From assembly GCA_001899765.1 (NCBI GenBank), contig MKWM01000030.1, forward strand, positions 1 to 52,157: DNA of 52,157 nt, read 5' to 3'. A program made the translations under genes and the position numbers. Each line of letters opens with the position of its first letter. Within the stretch, counting starts at the first letter, position 1. Under the pieces are notes generated by a model that was given only the letters and a program-made list of their open reading frames with translations, ran no database searches and was not told the origin of the DNA. Below, in pieces: positions 9,151 through 17,891 of this stretch. Origin of the DNA: Thiobacillus sp. 63-78. GTDB lineage: Bacteria; Pseudomonadota; Gammaproteobacteria; Burkholderiales; Thiobacillaceae.

Positions 9151-10576
9151 TTCGCGTGGCGTTGCGCCCTCCCCGCTTGGCTTCCAGCAGTGCCGCGTCG
9201 GCGCGTGCCAACGCCTCATTTTCCTCGCGGTCGGCACGGCTGAATTCCGACATGCCGCCACTCCAGGACAGCTTCTGCGTCACCCCCGGAATGAGCTCCA
9301 CACTCTCCGGCATCTTGTCGCGCAGACGCTCGGCCAGTTCCTGTGCACGGTCGAGCGGAGTGTAGGGAAACACCACGCAGAACTCATCGCCGCCCAAGCG
9401 GGCGATGAAATCGCTGTTGCGCAGACACGACTTCAACGCGTTGCCGAACTTGATGATGAGCTGGTCGCCCGCCTCGTGGCCGAAGGTGTCGTTGACCTGC
9501 TTGAAGTTGTCGATGTCGAGAATCAGCAGGCTGTGGGTCCAGCCGTCCTTCAGCGTGGCGAACAGTTCCTTTTGCTTTTCGTCGAAGCTGCGCCGGTTGT
9601 TGACCTGCGACAGGTGATCGATCCGCGCCTGCGACGAGACTTCCTTCTGCCGTCCCAGCATGACCTTGCCAAGCTTCAGCATGGTCTCGAGCGGCATCTG
9701 AAATTCCGACAGGCTGACCGGATAATCGGCACGCAAACGCTGCTGGCGCAGATCGTTGGTGAATTTCACCAGCGTGCGCAGGTTGTCGGCCACCCGGTTG
9801 CGTATGGCCAGAATGGTGGCTGCCACCAGGATGGCGATGATCAGGCTGGCCACCAGCCAGCCCAGCAGATACGGGGCGATGCTCTCAATGATCGGCGTGG
9901 CCGGGCGCCAGACGGCAATCTGCCAGGGCGTGCCCGCCAGCGCAATCAGGGTCGGATGGGTATTCCGCTTGATCGCCTGGTTGCCGCGTCGCATCAGCAC
10001 CATGCTGGCATCGCCGCTGCCGCCTTGCTGCAATTCGGCATAGGCGGCAGCGTCCGGCAAGGGCAAGGTGTCGAACAGCGCCTGCAGTTGCGGCACGCTC
10101 TGCTCGACGATGACGTACCCGAGCCGTTTCCCGTCGCTCCCGGTCACGGGATGCGACAGGGACAGGTTGAACGTGGCGGTGGCCCCGCTACCGCCGTGTC
10201 CGGCACGGGTCAACAGCCGCCGGGTATCCCCCGGCAGGAAACCGGGCAGTAACTGACGCTGACCTTCCGTCACAAATAGTACGGTTGCATCCTGATTCAG
10301 CGCCTGCAGATTGGCCGCCTGCGCCTGGCACACGTCCGGCGACGCGCTGGTAAAACACGCCAGCGTCTGCGGGTGCGCGGCAATCCGCGCGGCGCTGCGC
10401 TTCATGGCATCGGCGAGAAACTCTATCTGCGTCGCCATCACCGGTTTGCCCAGTTCCTCCGGTACCAGTTGCGCCTGGGTCCGCATCAGATACATCGCGG
10501 ACGTCACGAGCCCGGCCAACAGCAGCAGGGCTGCAGCCAGGATCAGACCAAATCGCGATATGGACGTATGGGGCAT
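9137..10576 (-). CDS. diguanylate cyclase with periplasmic Cache-type sensor
   Basis: A 479-residue membrane sensor. A transmembrane helix (about residues 9-30) is followed by a periplasmic region of roughly 260 residues resembling a Cache sensor, then a second helix (GWLVASLIIAILVAATILA), a short linker, and a C-terminal GGDEF domain. The active-site motif is intact (ARLGGDEFCVVF) and is preceded by an RNSD sequence matching the RxxD inhibitory site, so an active, product-inhibited cyclase is expected. The frame stays open upstream to 10810 but would then overlap dut, so the ATG giving MPHTSISRFG was chosen. It lies 181 bases downstream of dut on the same strand and overlaps the lnt end tail to tail. 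Confidence 0.88.
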   Translation of the reverse strand: MPHTSISRFGLILAAALLLLAGLVTSAMYLMRTQAQLVPEELGKPVMATQIEFLADAMKRSAARIAAHPQTLACFTSASPDVCQAQAANLQALNQDATVLFVTEGQRQLLPGFLPGDTRRLLTRAGHGGSGATATFNLSLSHPVTGSDGKRLGYVIVEQSVPQLQALFDTLPLPDAAAYAELQQGGSGDASMVLMRRGNQAIKRNTHPTLIALAGTPWQIAVWRPATPIIESIAPYLLGWLVASLIIAILVAATILAIRNRVADNLRTLVKFTNDLRQQRLRADYPVSLSEFQMPLETMLKLGKVMLGRQKEVSSQARIDHLSQVNNRRSFDEKQKELFATLKDGWTHSLLILDIDNFKQVNDTFGHEAGDQLIIKFGNALKSCLRNSDFIARLGGDEFCVVFPYTPLDRAQELAERLRDKMPESVELIPGVTQKLSWSGGMSEFSRADREENEALARADAALLEAKRGGRNATRIRAA

Positions 10577-10757
10577 GACGACGCCGGGCGGCTCTCCAAC
10601 CTCTTGGTATGTGTTTATCCGCAATGACGGACCGTCTGCTTCGGGCAGCCCGTCGACATGGCCTCCATGCAGCAAATTCCATGCCCCGGCGTGCACGCGC
10701 CCGACCGGTCGTCCTGCCGGGTGCGCCCAGGCGCCCAATGTAAAAAACCCCGACAAA

Positions 10758-11204
10758 CTACTGCCGCCCCGTACTGCCGAAGCCGCCCTCCCCGCGCTGG
10801 CTGTCGGCAAACGCCTCCACGATATTGAATTCTGCCTGCATCACCGGCACGATCACCAGTTGCGCCAAACGCTCCATCGGCGTCAGTTCGAACCTCTGCT
10901 GTCCTCTGTTCCACACAGAGACCATGAGCTGGCCTTGATAATCCGAATCGATCAACCCCACCAGATTGCCCAGCACGATGCCGTGTTTGTGGCCGAGGCC
11001 GGAGCGCGGCAGGATCAGCGCAGCATAGCCGGGGTCGGCCAGATGGATGGCAAGCCCGGTGGGGATCAGCCGGGTTTCTCCGGGGGCAAGCATGATCGGG
11101 GCATCGATGCAGGCGCGCAGATCGAGCCCGGCGGAACCCGGCGTGGCGTAATGCGGCAGCTGATCGCGCAGGCGAGCGTCGAGAATCTTCACATCCATCT
11201 TCAT
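10758..11204 (-). CDS. dut: dUTP diphosphatase
   Basis: Hydrolyses dUTP to dUMP and pyrophosphate, keeping uracil out of DNA and feeding thymidylate synthesis. All five dUTPase motifs of the homotrimeric family are visible in 148 residues: [38 protein letters not shown] and the C-terminal [11 protein letters not shown] that closes over the active site. The MKMDVKILD start matches E. coli Dut and was preferred over an earlier in-frame ATG at 11240 that would overlap coaBC. It follows coaBC by 16 bases, as in many Proteobacteria. Confidence 0.96.
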   Translation of the reverse strand: MKMDVKILDARLRDQLPHYATPGSAGLDLRACIDAPIMLAPGETRLIPTGLAIHLADPGYAALILPRSGLGHKHGIVLGNLVGLIDSDYQGQLMVSVWNRGQQRFELTPMERLAQLVIVPVMQAEFNIVEAFADSQRGEGGFGSTGRQ

Positions 11205-11220
11205 ATTCGTCGGAATTTCG

Positions 11221-12399
11221 TCAGTTGAGCAGGGCGGCAAGGTGACGGATCAGGCGGCGCGCCTGGGTAAGTTTGTCGGCGCGCGGCAGCGGGTGCCGGC
11301 CCCGATCGTCGAACAGCACCAGTTCGGCGCTGTCCTGTCCCAGCGTGTCCTGCGCCAGGTTGCCGACCAGCAGCGGCAGCTTTTTGCGGAGGCGCTTGCT
11401 TTCGGCATGCTCGGCCAGCCGCTCGGTCTCGGCGGCGAAGCCCACGCAAAACGGAGCGCCGGGCAAGGCGGCGACCTCGGTCAGGATGTCGGGGTTGGGA
11501 ACCAGGTTCAGCGTCAGGACTGCGTCATTTTTCTTGATCTTCTGTGTGGCCACAGCGTCCACCCGGTAATCGGCCACCGCCGCCACGGCGATGAATACGT
11601 CGCTCGGCAACTCGCGCAGCACCGCGTCGCGCATCTCGGCGGCGCTCTGTACGTCGATACGGCGCACGCCAGCCGGGGCATGGAGACAGGACGGCCCCGA
11701 CACCAGACACACGGCGGCGCCCGCCTCGGCGGCCGCCTGCGCGACGGCATAGCCCATCTTGCCAGAACTCCGGTTGGTCAGCCCGCGCACCGGATCGATG
11801 GCCTCGAAGGTGGGGCCGGCAGTGACCAACACGCGTTTGCCCGCCAGCGGGCCGGCCCCCAGCAGGCCAGGCAAAGCCGCGAGAATGTCGGCCGGCTCCA
11901 GCATCCGCCCCAGGCCAATTTCGCCGCAGGCCTGTTCGCCCGCGGCCGGCCCCAGCACGCTCACGCCGTCCGCACGCAACTGCTCCAGATTGCGCCGGGT
12001 CGGCGCGGCCGCCCACATTTCGCGGTTCATTGCCGGCGCCACCGCAAGCCCGCAGGTGCGGGCGAGGCACAGGGTCGACAGCAGGTCGTCGGCGCGGCCC
12101 TGCGCAAGTCTGGCCAGGAAATCAGCGGAAGCCGGCGCCACCAGCAGCAGGTCGGCATCGCGCGACAGGTGGATGTGTTCCATACCGTCGCCGCTCGCCG
12201 CATCCCACAAGGAAGCCAGCACGGGCTTGCCAGACAGCGCCTGAAACGTCAACGGGGTCACGAATTGCTGCGCGGCAACGGTCATCACGACCCTCACCTC
12301 GGCACCGGCTCTGATCAGCAGGCGGCACAACTCGGCCGCCTTGTAAGCGGCGATCCCGCCGGTCACGCCCAGAATGATTTTTTTGCCTGCCAGCGACAC
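11221..12399 (-). CDS. coaBC: bifunctional phosphopantothenoylcysteine decarboxylase / synthetase
   Basis: Catalyses two steps of coenzyme A synthesis: coupling of 4'-phosphopantothenate to cysteine with CTP, then FMN-dependent decarboxylation. The N-terminal CoaC half has [14 protein letters not shown], the catalytic-histidine region [27 protein letters not shown] and the cysteine in [12 protein letters not shown]. The CoaB half begins near [17 protein letters not shown] and includes [11 protein letters not shown]. The frame extends to an ATG at 12441, but GTG at 12399 gives the start [15 protein letters not shown], aligned with E. coli (MSLAGKK), and has AGGA eight bases upstream. The product is then 392 residues. 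Divergent from radC. Confidence 0.95.
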   Translation of the reverse strand: MSLAGKKIILGVTGGIAAYKAAELCRLLIRAGAEVRVVMTVAAQQFVTPLTFQALSGKPVLASLWDAASGDGMEHIHLSRDADLLLVAPASADFLARLAQGRADDLLSTLCLARTCGLAVAPAMNREMWAAAPTRRNLEQLRADGVSVLGPAAGEQACGEIGLGRMLEPADILAALPGLLGAGPLAGKRVLVTAGPTFEAIDPVRGLTNRSSGKMGYAVAQAAAEAGAAVCLVSGPSCLHAPAGVRRIDVQSAAEMRDAVLRELPSDVFIAVAAVADYRVDAVATQKIKKNDAVLTLNLVPNPDILTEVAALPGAPFCVGFAAETERLAEHAESKRLRKKLPLLVGNLAQDTLGQDSAELVLFDDRGRHPLPRADKLTQARRLIRHLAALLN

Positions 12400-12461
12400 G
12401 GATTCGATTCCTGACGCACTTTCAATAAATAATGGCGGCATTCTACGGGAGGGGAAGGGTC

Positions 12462-13136
12462 ATGGCGATTCGAGACTGGCCGGAAGACGCGCGCCCACGG
12501 GAGAAACTCCTGAAACGGGGCGCCGTGGCCCTGACCGATGCCGAACTGGTCGCGGTGTTCCTGCGCACAGGCGTCATCGGCAAAAGCGCGGTCGATCTCG
12601 GACGTGAGCTGATCGAGCGTTTTGGCAGCCTGGGAGGGCTGTGCCGTGCCGATAAAAAAACCGCCTGCGAAGCGCCCGGCGTCGGCGAAGCCAAATACGC
12701 ACTGCTGCAGGCGGTGATGGAAATGGCGCGCCGCACCCTGGCCGAAGACATGCAGAAGGGCGACGCCCTCGCCTCCCCCGCCGCCGTGCGCGACTATCTG
12801 CGGCTGCTCTTGCGCGGCAAGGAATACGAAGTGTTCTGCTGCGTGTTTCTCGACGCGCAAAACCGCGTGATCGCGGTGGAAGAACTGTTTCGCGGCACGC
12901 TGACGCAGACCAGCGTCTACCCGCGCGAGATCATCAAGCGCGCACTGGCGCATAACGCCGCCGCGCTGATTCTGGCGCACAACCATCCCAGCGGGGTGGC
13001 CGAACCGAGCCAGGCCGACCGCAGCCTCACCCGCCAGCTGGCGGACGCGCTGGCGCTGGTGGACATCCGCGTGCTCGACCACTTCATCGTCGCCGGCGCG
13101 TCTTCGCTTTCGTTCATGGAAGCGGGGCATCTCTGA
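12462..13136 (+). CDS. radC: RadC family JAB/MPN-domain protein
   Basis: A 224-residue protein with an N-terminal helix-hairpin-helix region ([18 protein letters not shown] ... APGVGEAK) and a C-terminal JAB1/MPN metalloprotease-like fold. The JAMM-type zinc motif is intact: [16 protein letters not shown] supplies HxH and the downstream aspartate. Despite its name, a DNA repair role for RadC is not supported in E. coli, and the true function is unknown. The start at 12462 follows a strong purine-rich GGGAGGGGAAGG; an upstream in-frame ATG at 12432 is less likely. It is divergent from coaBC and upstream of the ribosomal protein pair. Confidence 0.92.
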   Translation: MAIRDWPEDARPREKLLKRGAVALTDAELVAVFLRTGVIGKSAVDLGRELIERFGSLGGLCRADKKTACEAPGVGEAKYALLQAVMEMARRTLAEDMQKGDALASPAAVRDYLRLLLRGKEYEVFCCVFLDAQNRVIAVEELFRGTLTQTSVYPREIIKRALAHNAAALILAHNHPSGVAEPSQADRSLTRQLADALALVDIRVLDHFIVAGASSLSFMEAGHL

Positions 13137-13148
13137 GCCCGGCAAAGC

Positions 13149-13178
13149 TTGCCTCGCGGCGGCGAGCTGTGGTATAAA
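13149..13178 (+). promoter_or_regulatory. probable sigma70 promoter of rpmBG
   Basis: TTGCCT (13149-13154) and TATAAA (13173-13178) are separated by 18 bases and lie about 70 bases upstream of rpmB. The match is good enough for a housekeeping promoter of ribosomal genes. Confidence 0.5.
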
Positions 13179-13245
13179 TCGCGGTTCTCGGGCTGACCCT
13201 TTCGTTAGCCCTCACCGGTTAACCCTCAATTTCTGGAGCAGCAGC

Positions 13246-13482
13246 ATGGCTCGCGTATGTGTCGTGACGGGCAAGAGGCCCATGGTCGGAAACAACGTTT
13301 CCCACGCCAACAATAAAACCAAGCGTCGTTTCCTGCCCAACCTGCAATACCGCCGGTTCTGGGTCGAAAGCGAAAATCGCTGGGTCCGTCTGCGTCTGTC
13401 CAATGCGGCGCTCCGCACCATCGACAAGAACGGCATCGAATCCGTCCTGGCCGACCTGCGCGCCCGCGGCGAAGCCGTCTAA
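13246..13482 (+). CDS. rpmB: 50S ribosomal protein L28
   Basis: A 78-residue ribosomal protein, nearly the same length as in E. coli, with [17 protein letters not shown] at the start, [26 protein letters not shown] and the ADLRARGEA tail. Only one cysteine remains near the N-terminus, so it is the zinc-free (C-minus) type. It is followed after 11 bases by rpmG, the usual pairing. Confidence 0.98.
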   Translation: MARVCVVTGKRPMVGNNVSHANNKTKRRFLPNLQYRRFWVESENRWVRLRLSNAALRTIDKNGIESVLADLRARGEAV

Positions 13483-13493
13483 GGAGAACGTTC

Positions 13494-13661
13494 ATGGCCA
13501 AAGGCGGACGCGAAAAAATCAAGCTGGAGTCCACTGCGGGCACCGGCCACTTCTACACCACCACCAAAAACAAGAAGACCATGCCCGAGAAGATGGAGAT
13601 CAGCAAATTCGATCCCAAGGCTCGCAAGCATGTGATGTACAAGGAAACCAAGCTGAAATAA
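13494..13661 (+). CDS. rpmG: 50S ribosomal protein L33
   Basis: A 55-residue ribosomal protein starting [13 protein letters not shown] and ending [21 protein letters not shown] and the [11 protein letters not shown] tail are diagnostic. No cysteine is present, so this is the C-minus form that needs no zinc. AGGAG lies seven bases before the ATG. It is read right after rpmB and is convergent with pyk. Confidence 0.98.
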   Translation: MAKGGREKIKLESTAGTGHFYTTTKNKKTMPEKMEISKFDPKARKHVMYKETKLK

Positions 13662-13703
13662 GCTTCGGCGTTTCTGCAGTCAACACCGCCTTGCCGGCAA
13701 GCG

Positions 13704-15125
13704 TTACGCCGGCAATCGCACCATCCTGAGCGTATCGACCGCATTTCCGCTACCCGCCGAATCCGACAACACGACCGCCCGGTCGCCGGATCGCGCGAGG
13801 GCGTGCGCAGATAGCCACCGCGCCGCGCCGGCGAGACACGCCGGCAGCTCAAGTCCGGATGCCTCATGCAGCGGCGAGACGCCCCATACCAGCGCGAGGC
13901 TTCGATACAGGCGCTCCGAATCCGTGAGGGCGATGACCGTCGCCTGCGGCCTGAATCGCGCAATGGCAGCGACGGGCGCAAGGCTGCGCGCGAGGACGAT
14001 GATGGCGCGCGCATCCAGTTGCTGTGCGAGCTGGCAGGCAGCGAGGCCGACCGCCTCGTCCGCCGTCACGCTCCCGCGCGACGCCAGACGGTCCCGCGCC
14101 ATCGACGCCACGTATTCGGTCTCGGTTGCCGCGAGCACGCGCCGCAGCATGTGTACCGCCGCGACCGGATTCCTGCCCACCGCGCTCTCTGCCGACAGCA
14201 TGACCGCATCGGTTCCATCGAGTACGGCATTGGCGATATCGGTCACCTCGGCCCGCGTCGGATGTTCGTGCTCGACCATCGACTCGAGCATCTGGGTCGC
14301 CGTGACGACCGGGCGGGCGCTGGCATTCGCGGCAGCGATAATGCGTTTTTGCACCAGTGGAATCTCCGCAAGATCGGTCTCCACCCCCAGATCGCCGCGC
14401 GCCACCATCACCGCGTCCGCGGACGCGACGATCGAATCGAGATCCGTCAGTGCGTGGCGCGTTTCGATCTTCGCCATCAAGAGCGGTTGACGGCCGGCCG
14501 GGAGCGATGCGCGCACCCGTGCCAGATCGTCGGCCGTCTGCACGAACGAAACGCCGATCCAGTCGACGTCTTCAGCCGCCGCAAACCCCAGATGCCTGCG
14601 ATCGTCCGCGGTGGGAACGAGCACGGGCAGGCGCGATTCGGGCACATTGATTCCCGAGCCCGTGCGCAGCGTGCCGCCGATCGCGACGTCGCAATCGACT
14701 CGGCCAGCGGCGACGGCGCGCACCCGAAGCTCGATCGAACCGTCCGCCAGGAACACGGTTTCACCGGGACGCAGCGCATCCAGCAATTCGCGGTGGCGCA
14801 CCGGGAGCGTCCCGGCATCGTGCGGCGCGTCCGCCAGCGCGACCTGCGCCCCTTCGATCAGCCGGTACGCGCCGCCCTGCAGGGCACCAATCCGGAACTT
14901 GGGGCCCGGCAGGTCGGCCAGGATCGCGACCGGCCGCGCCATCTGGCCGGCCAGTTCGCGCACCTGTCGAATCCGGCGCGCATGGCCGGCGTGGTCGCCG
15001 TGCGACAGGTTGATGCGGGCGACGTCCATGCCTGCGGCAATCATCCGCTGCAACACGTCCGGCGTATCGGTGGCCGGCCCCAAGGTGCAGACGATTTTCG
15101 TACGCTGCCAGGTGTGGTCTGTCAT
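13704..15125 (-). CDS. pyk: pyruvate kinase
   Basis: Converts phosphoenolpyruvate and ADP to pyruvate and ATP. The 473-residue protein has the expected three-domain length. Signature stretches are the N-terminal TKIVCTLGPA, ARINLSHGD, ADLPGPKFRIG and MVARGDLGVETDLAEIPLVQK, with the catalytic-lysine strand in LLMAKIETRHAL and TATQMLESM, TRAEVTDIANAVLDGTDAVMLS downstream. The allosteric C domain (about residues 345-473) is shorter and more divergent. ATG at 15125 was chosen; another in-frame ATG lies two codons upstream. It is monocistronic and convergent with rpmG. Confidence 0.96.
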   Translation of the reverse strand: MTDHTWQRTKIVCTLGPATDTPDVLQRMIAAGMDVARINLSHGDHAGHARRIRQVRELAGQMARPVAILADLPGPKFRIGALQGGAYRLIEGAQVALADAPHDAGTLPVRHRELLDALRPGETVFLADGSIELRVRAVAAGRVDCDVAIGGTLRTGSGINVPESRLPVLVPTADDRRHLGFAAAEDVDWIGVSFVQTADDLARVRASLPAGRQPLLMAKIETRHALTDLDSIVASADAVMVARGDLGVETDLAEIPLVQKRIIAAANASARPVVTATQMLESMVEHEHPTRAEVTDIANAVLDGTDAVMLSAESAVGRNPVAAVHMLRRVLAATETEYVASMARDRLASRGSVTADEAVGLAACQLAQQLDARAIIVLARSLAPVAAIARFRPQATVIALTDSERLYRSLALVWGVSPLHEASGLELPACLAGAARWLSAHALARSGDRAVVLSDSAGSGNAVDTLRMVRLPA

Positions 15126-15185
15126 GGGCATTGCGCCATCTTGTCAGGCGACCGCCATCGAGACTGCAGCAAGCGGTTGCACGCA

Positions 15186-15210
15186 ATAAAAACCCGCCGG
15201 TTGGCGGGCC
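15186..15210 (-). terminator. rho-independent terminator of the desaturase gene
   Basis: Read on the minus strand, CCCGCC-AACC-GGCGGG (plus 15208 to 15193) is followed at once by TTTTTA. It lies about 70 bases beyond the desaturase stop codon. Confidence 0.75.
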
Positions 15211-15279
15211 TTCAGCAGGGACTTCGCGGCGGCTCGGATCCAGTCACGCAAGTGGATGCGGCTCCCTCCTCGCAACCGG

Positions 15280-16452
15280 TCAGGCATAGCTGCGCAGGCG
15301 CACCGAGAAGTCCTTCAGCGACTGGATGCCGCTGTCCTCGGCGTGCTTGCACCAGGCCTGCAACTGGCCAAGCAATTGTTCGCGGCTGGCAGTGGAGCGG
15401 CCCCAGATGGCGGCCAGTTCCTGCCGCATCCGGTAGACCGTTTGCAGCCGTTCGCTCTTGCCGAGCAAGGTGTCGAGCTCGGCCTGGTCGGCCGCTGCCA
15501 GTTCGGCGGGTTCCTTGTGCAGCCAGCGGCGGAAGCTGTCGAAATTCCAGTTCTGTGGCAGGGTCGTATTCGCCTTCAGCTTGACGATCTCGGCCTTGCT
15601 GTCCGCACGCACGCTCTTCACGAAGCGCGCCATCACGTCATAACGGTGGGTGATGATGGCCTGCAGGGTGTCCAGGTCGCACAGCGGCTTGGCGGGCAGC
15701 CATTTCACGGTCGGCGCCACCTTGCGGATGGTGGCCAGACCGGTGTAGGACATCAGCTTGATGTAGAGCCAGCCGATGTCGAACTCGTACCACTTGTTCG
15801 ACAGTCGCGCCGAGGTGCCGTAGGCGTGGTGATTGTTGTGCAGTTCCTCGCCGCCGATGAGGACGCCCCAGGGCACGATATTGGTGCTGGCGTCCTCGCT
15901 GGAGAAATTGCGGTAACCCCAGTAATGCCCGATCCCATTGATGATGCCGGCGGCCGTCACCGGAATCCAGGCCATCTGCACCGCCCAGATGGTCAGGCCG
16001 ATGGGCCCGAACAGGGCAAGATCGATCGCCATCATCAGCATGATGCCCTTGGCCGAATGGCGGCTGTAAACGTTGCGCTCCATCCAGTCGTCGGGCGTGC
16101 CATGGCCGTATTTTTCCAGCGTTCCGGCTACTTTGGCTTCAGCACGGTACAACTCGGAGCCTTCCCAGAAGACTTTCTTGATGCCGCGCGTCTGCGGGCT
16201 GTGCGGATCCTCTTCGGTTTCGCATTTGGCGTGGTGCTTGCGGTGAATGGCGACCCATTCCTTGGTGACCATGCCGGTGGTCAGCCAGAGCCAGAAGCGG
16301 AAGAAATGACTGACGACGGGATGCAGATCGACGGCGCGATGCGCCTGCGAACGATGCAGGAAAATGGTGACGGCGGCGATGGTAATGTGCGTCAGGGCCA
16401 AGGCCACCAGCACATACCCCCACCAGGGTAAATCCAACACGCCTGATTGCAT
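15280..16452 (-). CDS. membrane fatty acid desaturase (acyl-CoA/acyl-lipid delta-9 type)
   Basis: A 390-residue di-iron membrane desaturase that introduces a cis double bond into saturated acyl chains. All three histidine boxes are present: HRSQAHR near residue 32, HRKHH near residue 68 and HNNHH near residue 205. Transmembrane segments flank the boxes (WWGYVLVALALTHITIAAV; MLMMAIDLALFGPIGLTIWA). The last 130 or so residues form a soluble, charged extension, as in other proteobacterial delta-9 desaturases. It is a single gene with its own terminator; cold or membrane-stress control is plausible but not visible. Confidence 0.92.
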   Translation of the reverse strand: MQSGVLDLPWWGYVLVALALTHITIAAVTIFLHRSQAHRAVDLHPVVSHFFRFWLWLTTGMVTKEWVAIHRKHHAKCETEEDPHSPQTRGIKKVFWEGSELYRAEAKVAGTLEKYGHGTPDDWMERNVYSRHSAKGIMLMMAIDLALFGPIGLTIWAVQMAWIPVTAAGIINGIGHYWGYRNFSSEDASTNIVPWGVLIGGEELHNNHHAYGTSARLSNKWYEFDIGWLYIKLMSYTGLATIRKVAPTVKWLPAKPLCDLDTLQAIITHRYDVMARFVKSVRADSKAEIVKLKANTTLPQNWNFDSFRRWLHKEPAELAAADQAELDTLLGKSERLQTVYRMRQELAAIWGRSTASREQLLGQLQAWCKHAEDSGIQSLKDFSVRLRSYA

Positions 16453-16481
16453 GGTTTGTCGTTCCAGAAAAAGACAAAAAT

Positions 16482-16503
16482 GTTTTGCAAACTATCGCAA
16501 AAC
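16482..16503 (-). terminator. rho-independent terminator of the MscS-family gene
   Basis: On the minus strand GTTTTGC (plus 16503-16497) pairs with GCAAAAC (plus 16488-16482) over an eight-base loop and is followed by ATTTTTG. It lies 10 bases after the mscS-family stop and just before the desaturase start. Confidence 0.6.
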
Positions 16504-16513
16504 CCCATAAATA

Positions 16514-17806
16514 TCAAGGATTATTATTGTTGGCCGGCGATGGCCGCGCCTGGTGCACCACCCGTTGCGGGAAAGGAATTTCGATGCCGGCGGCCTTGAA
16601 ACGCCGCCAGATCGCCCAGTTGATATCGGAACGCAGATTATTCTGTCCCTCGCTCGGGTCGCGTACCCATACAGCCAGTTCCAGCAGGATGCCATTGTCG
16701 GTAAATTCCTTCAGCAACACCTTGGGCGGACTGTCCGGCTCATCGTGCACGATCCGGAGGTGGCTGTTCGCCGCCTCCAGCATCAAGGCCACGGCCTGCT
16801 CCAGATCGGTATCGTAGGACACCTGCACCGGCAACGCGATCCGCGCACTGGGCCTGGACAGCGAATGATTGACGACCGTCTGGGTGATCAGCGTCTCGTT
16901 GGGAATGATGGTTCCGGTCCCGTCGAGCGCCCGCAACAGCGTGTAGCGCGTATTGATCTGGCTGACCTGGCCATATTTGCCATCGACCGTCACCAGATCG
17001 CCGATACGCACCGAACGGTCGAGCAGGATGATGAAGCCCGAGATGTAGTTGCTGGCCACCTTTTGCAGGCCGAAGCCGATCCCCACGCCGAGCGCCCCGC
17101 CGAACACCGACAATACCGTGAGATCGATCCCCACCGCCGGCAAGGCCACCAGCACGGCCAGAATCAGCAGCACGGTGCGGGCGGCTTTGGACAAGGCCAT
17201 GCGCAGCGACAGGTTCATCTGCGTGATGCCCATCAAGTACTTTTCGGTGAAGCGCGCCAGGGTGAGCGCAACGATGAGCGCCGCCACGATGACCGCCGCG
17301 GCCTGGAACAGTAGCCACAGCGAGAAACGGTGAGTGCCCGACTGGAACGAAAGCGCTTCCATGGCCGCATGGATGCGCGGCAGCAGGCCGGTGATGTGCA
17401 GCGCAAACGCCCCCCAGATCAGCCAGGCGGCCGTGCGCTCCCACAACTTGAGCGATTCGCGCGGATTGAGCGCATAACGCAGCGCATAGATCACCAGCCG
17501 CACGCCCGCCAGCGCCAGCAGCAGGGGCACGGCCAGATTCAGCAGGTGCGCAGGGGCCAGCCAGTGATGAGTCAGGTCGCGCCCGAGCAGCAGCGCCAGC
17601 AGCATGAAGAACGGAAACCCGACCCGGCGCAAGCCGGCATGCCAGACGGTATCGGTCTTCGCGAGAAAAGGGGCGATCAGGCGCATCGCGCCCCAGGCAA
17701 CGAGGGCGCACACCACCAGTACGCCCGCTTGCCACAGCAGATCGACGTCCCTGCTGTCGTTGATCAGGCGTGTCAGCAGGTTGTCAAAGGGAATGGGCTG
17801 ATCCAA
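16514..17806 (-). CDS. MscS-family mechanosensitive ion channel
   Basis: A 430-residue small-conductance mechanosensitive channel homologue in the inner membrane. Several N-terminal helices (about residues 25-180) precede the pore helix and beta domain. The hallmark stretch VFGGALGVGIGFGLQKVASNYISGFIILLDR, split here only for description, lies near residues 235-265; RIGDLVTVDGKYGQV and NTRYTLLRALDGTGTIIPNE follow. It is longer than E. coli MscS (286 residues), so it belongs to a family with extra N-terminal helices. An exact TATAAT lies 30 bases upstream (plus 17836-17841, minus orientation), though with no convincing -35. Confidence 0.92.
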   Translation of the reverse strand: MDQPIPFDNLLTRLINDSRDVDLLWQAGVLVVCALVAWGAMRLIAPFLAKTDTVWHAGLRRVGFPFFMLLALLLGRDLTHHWLAPAHLLNLAVPLLLALAGVRLVIYALRYALNPRESLKLWERTAAWLIWGAFALHITGLLPRIHAAMEALSFQSGTHRFSLWLLFQAAAVIVAALIVALTLARFTEKYLMGITQMNLSLRMALSKAARTVLLILAVLVALPAVGIDLTVLSVFGGALGVGIGFGLQKVASNYISGFIILLDRSVRIGDLVTVDGKYGQVSQINTRYTLLRALDGTGTIIPNETLITQTVVNHSLSRPSARIALPVQVSYDTDLEQAVALMLEAANSHLRIVHDEPDSPPKVLLKEFTDNGILLELAVWVRDPSEGQNNLRSDINWAIWRRFKAAGIEIPFPQRVVHQARPSPANNNNP

Positions 17807-17891
17807 GGACGTCGCAGGGGAATACGGTGAGCCGGATTATAGCGGCCCGCGCCTCATCCAAGTGGACGCCCAATGGGGCGCCCGCCTCCGC

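Noticed and set aside
10738..10757. Terminator after dut
   Set aside because: A T-run follows CGGGG on the minus strand, but no complementary CCCCG arm lies close upstream.
13691..13715. Terminator between rpmG and pyk
   Set aside because: TTGCCGG/CCGGCAA pairs, but it lacks a T-run and overlaps the pyk 3' end.
13866..15584. A 572-residue open frame on the plus strand
   Set aside because: It is antisense to pyk, rich in Arg/His/Gln low-complexity sequence typical of GC-rich shadow frames, with no known domain.
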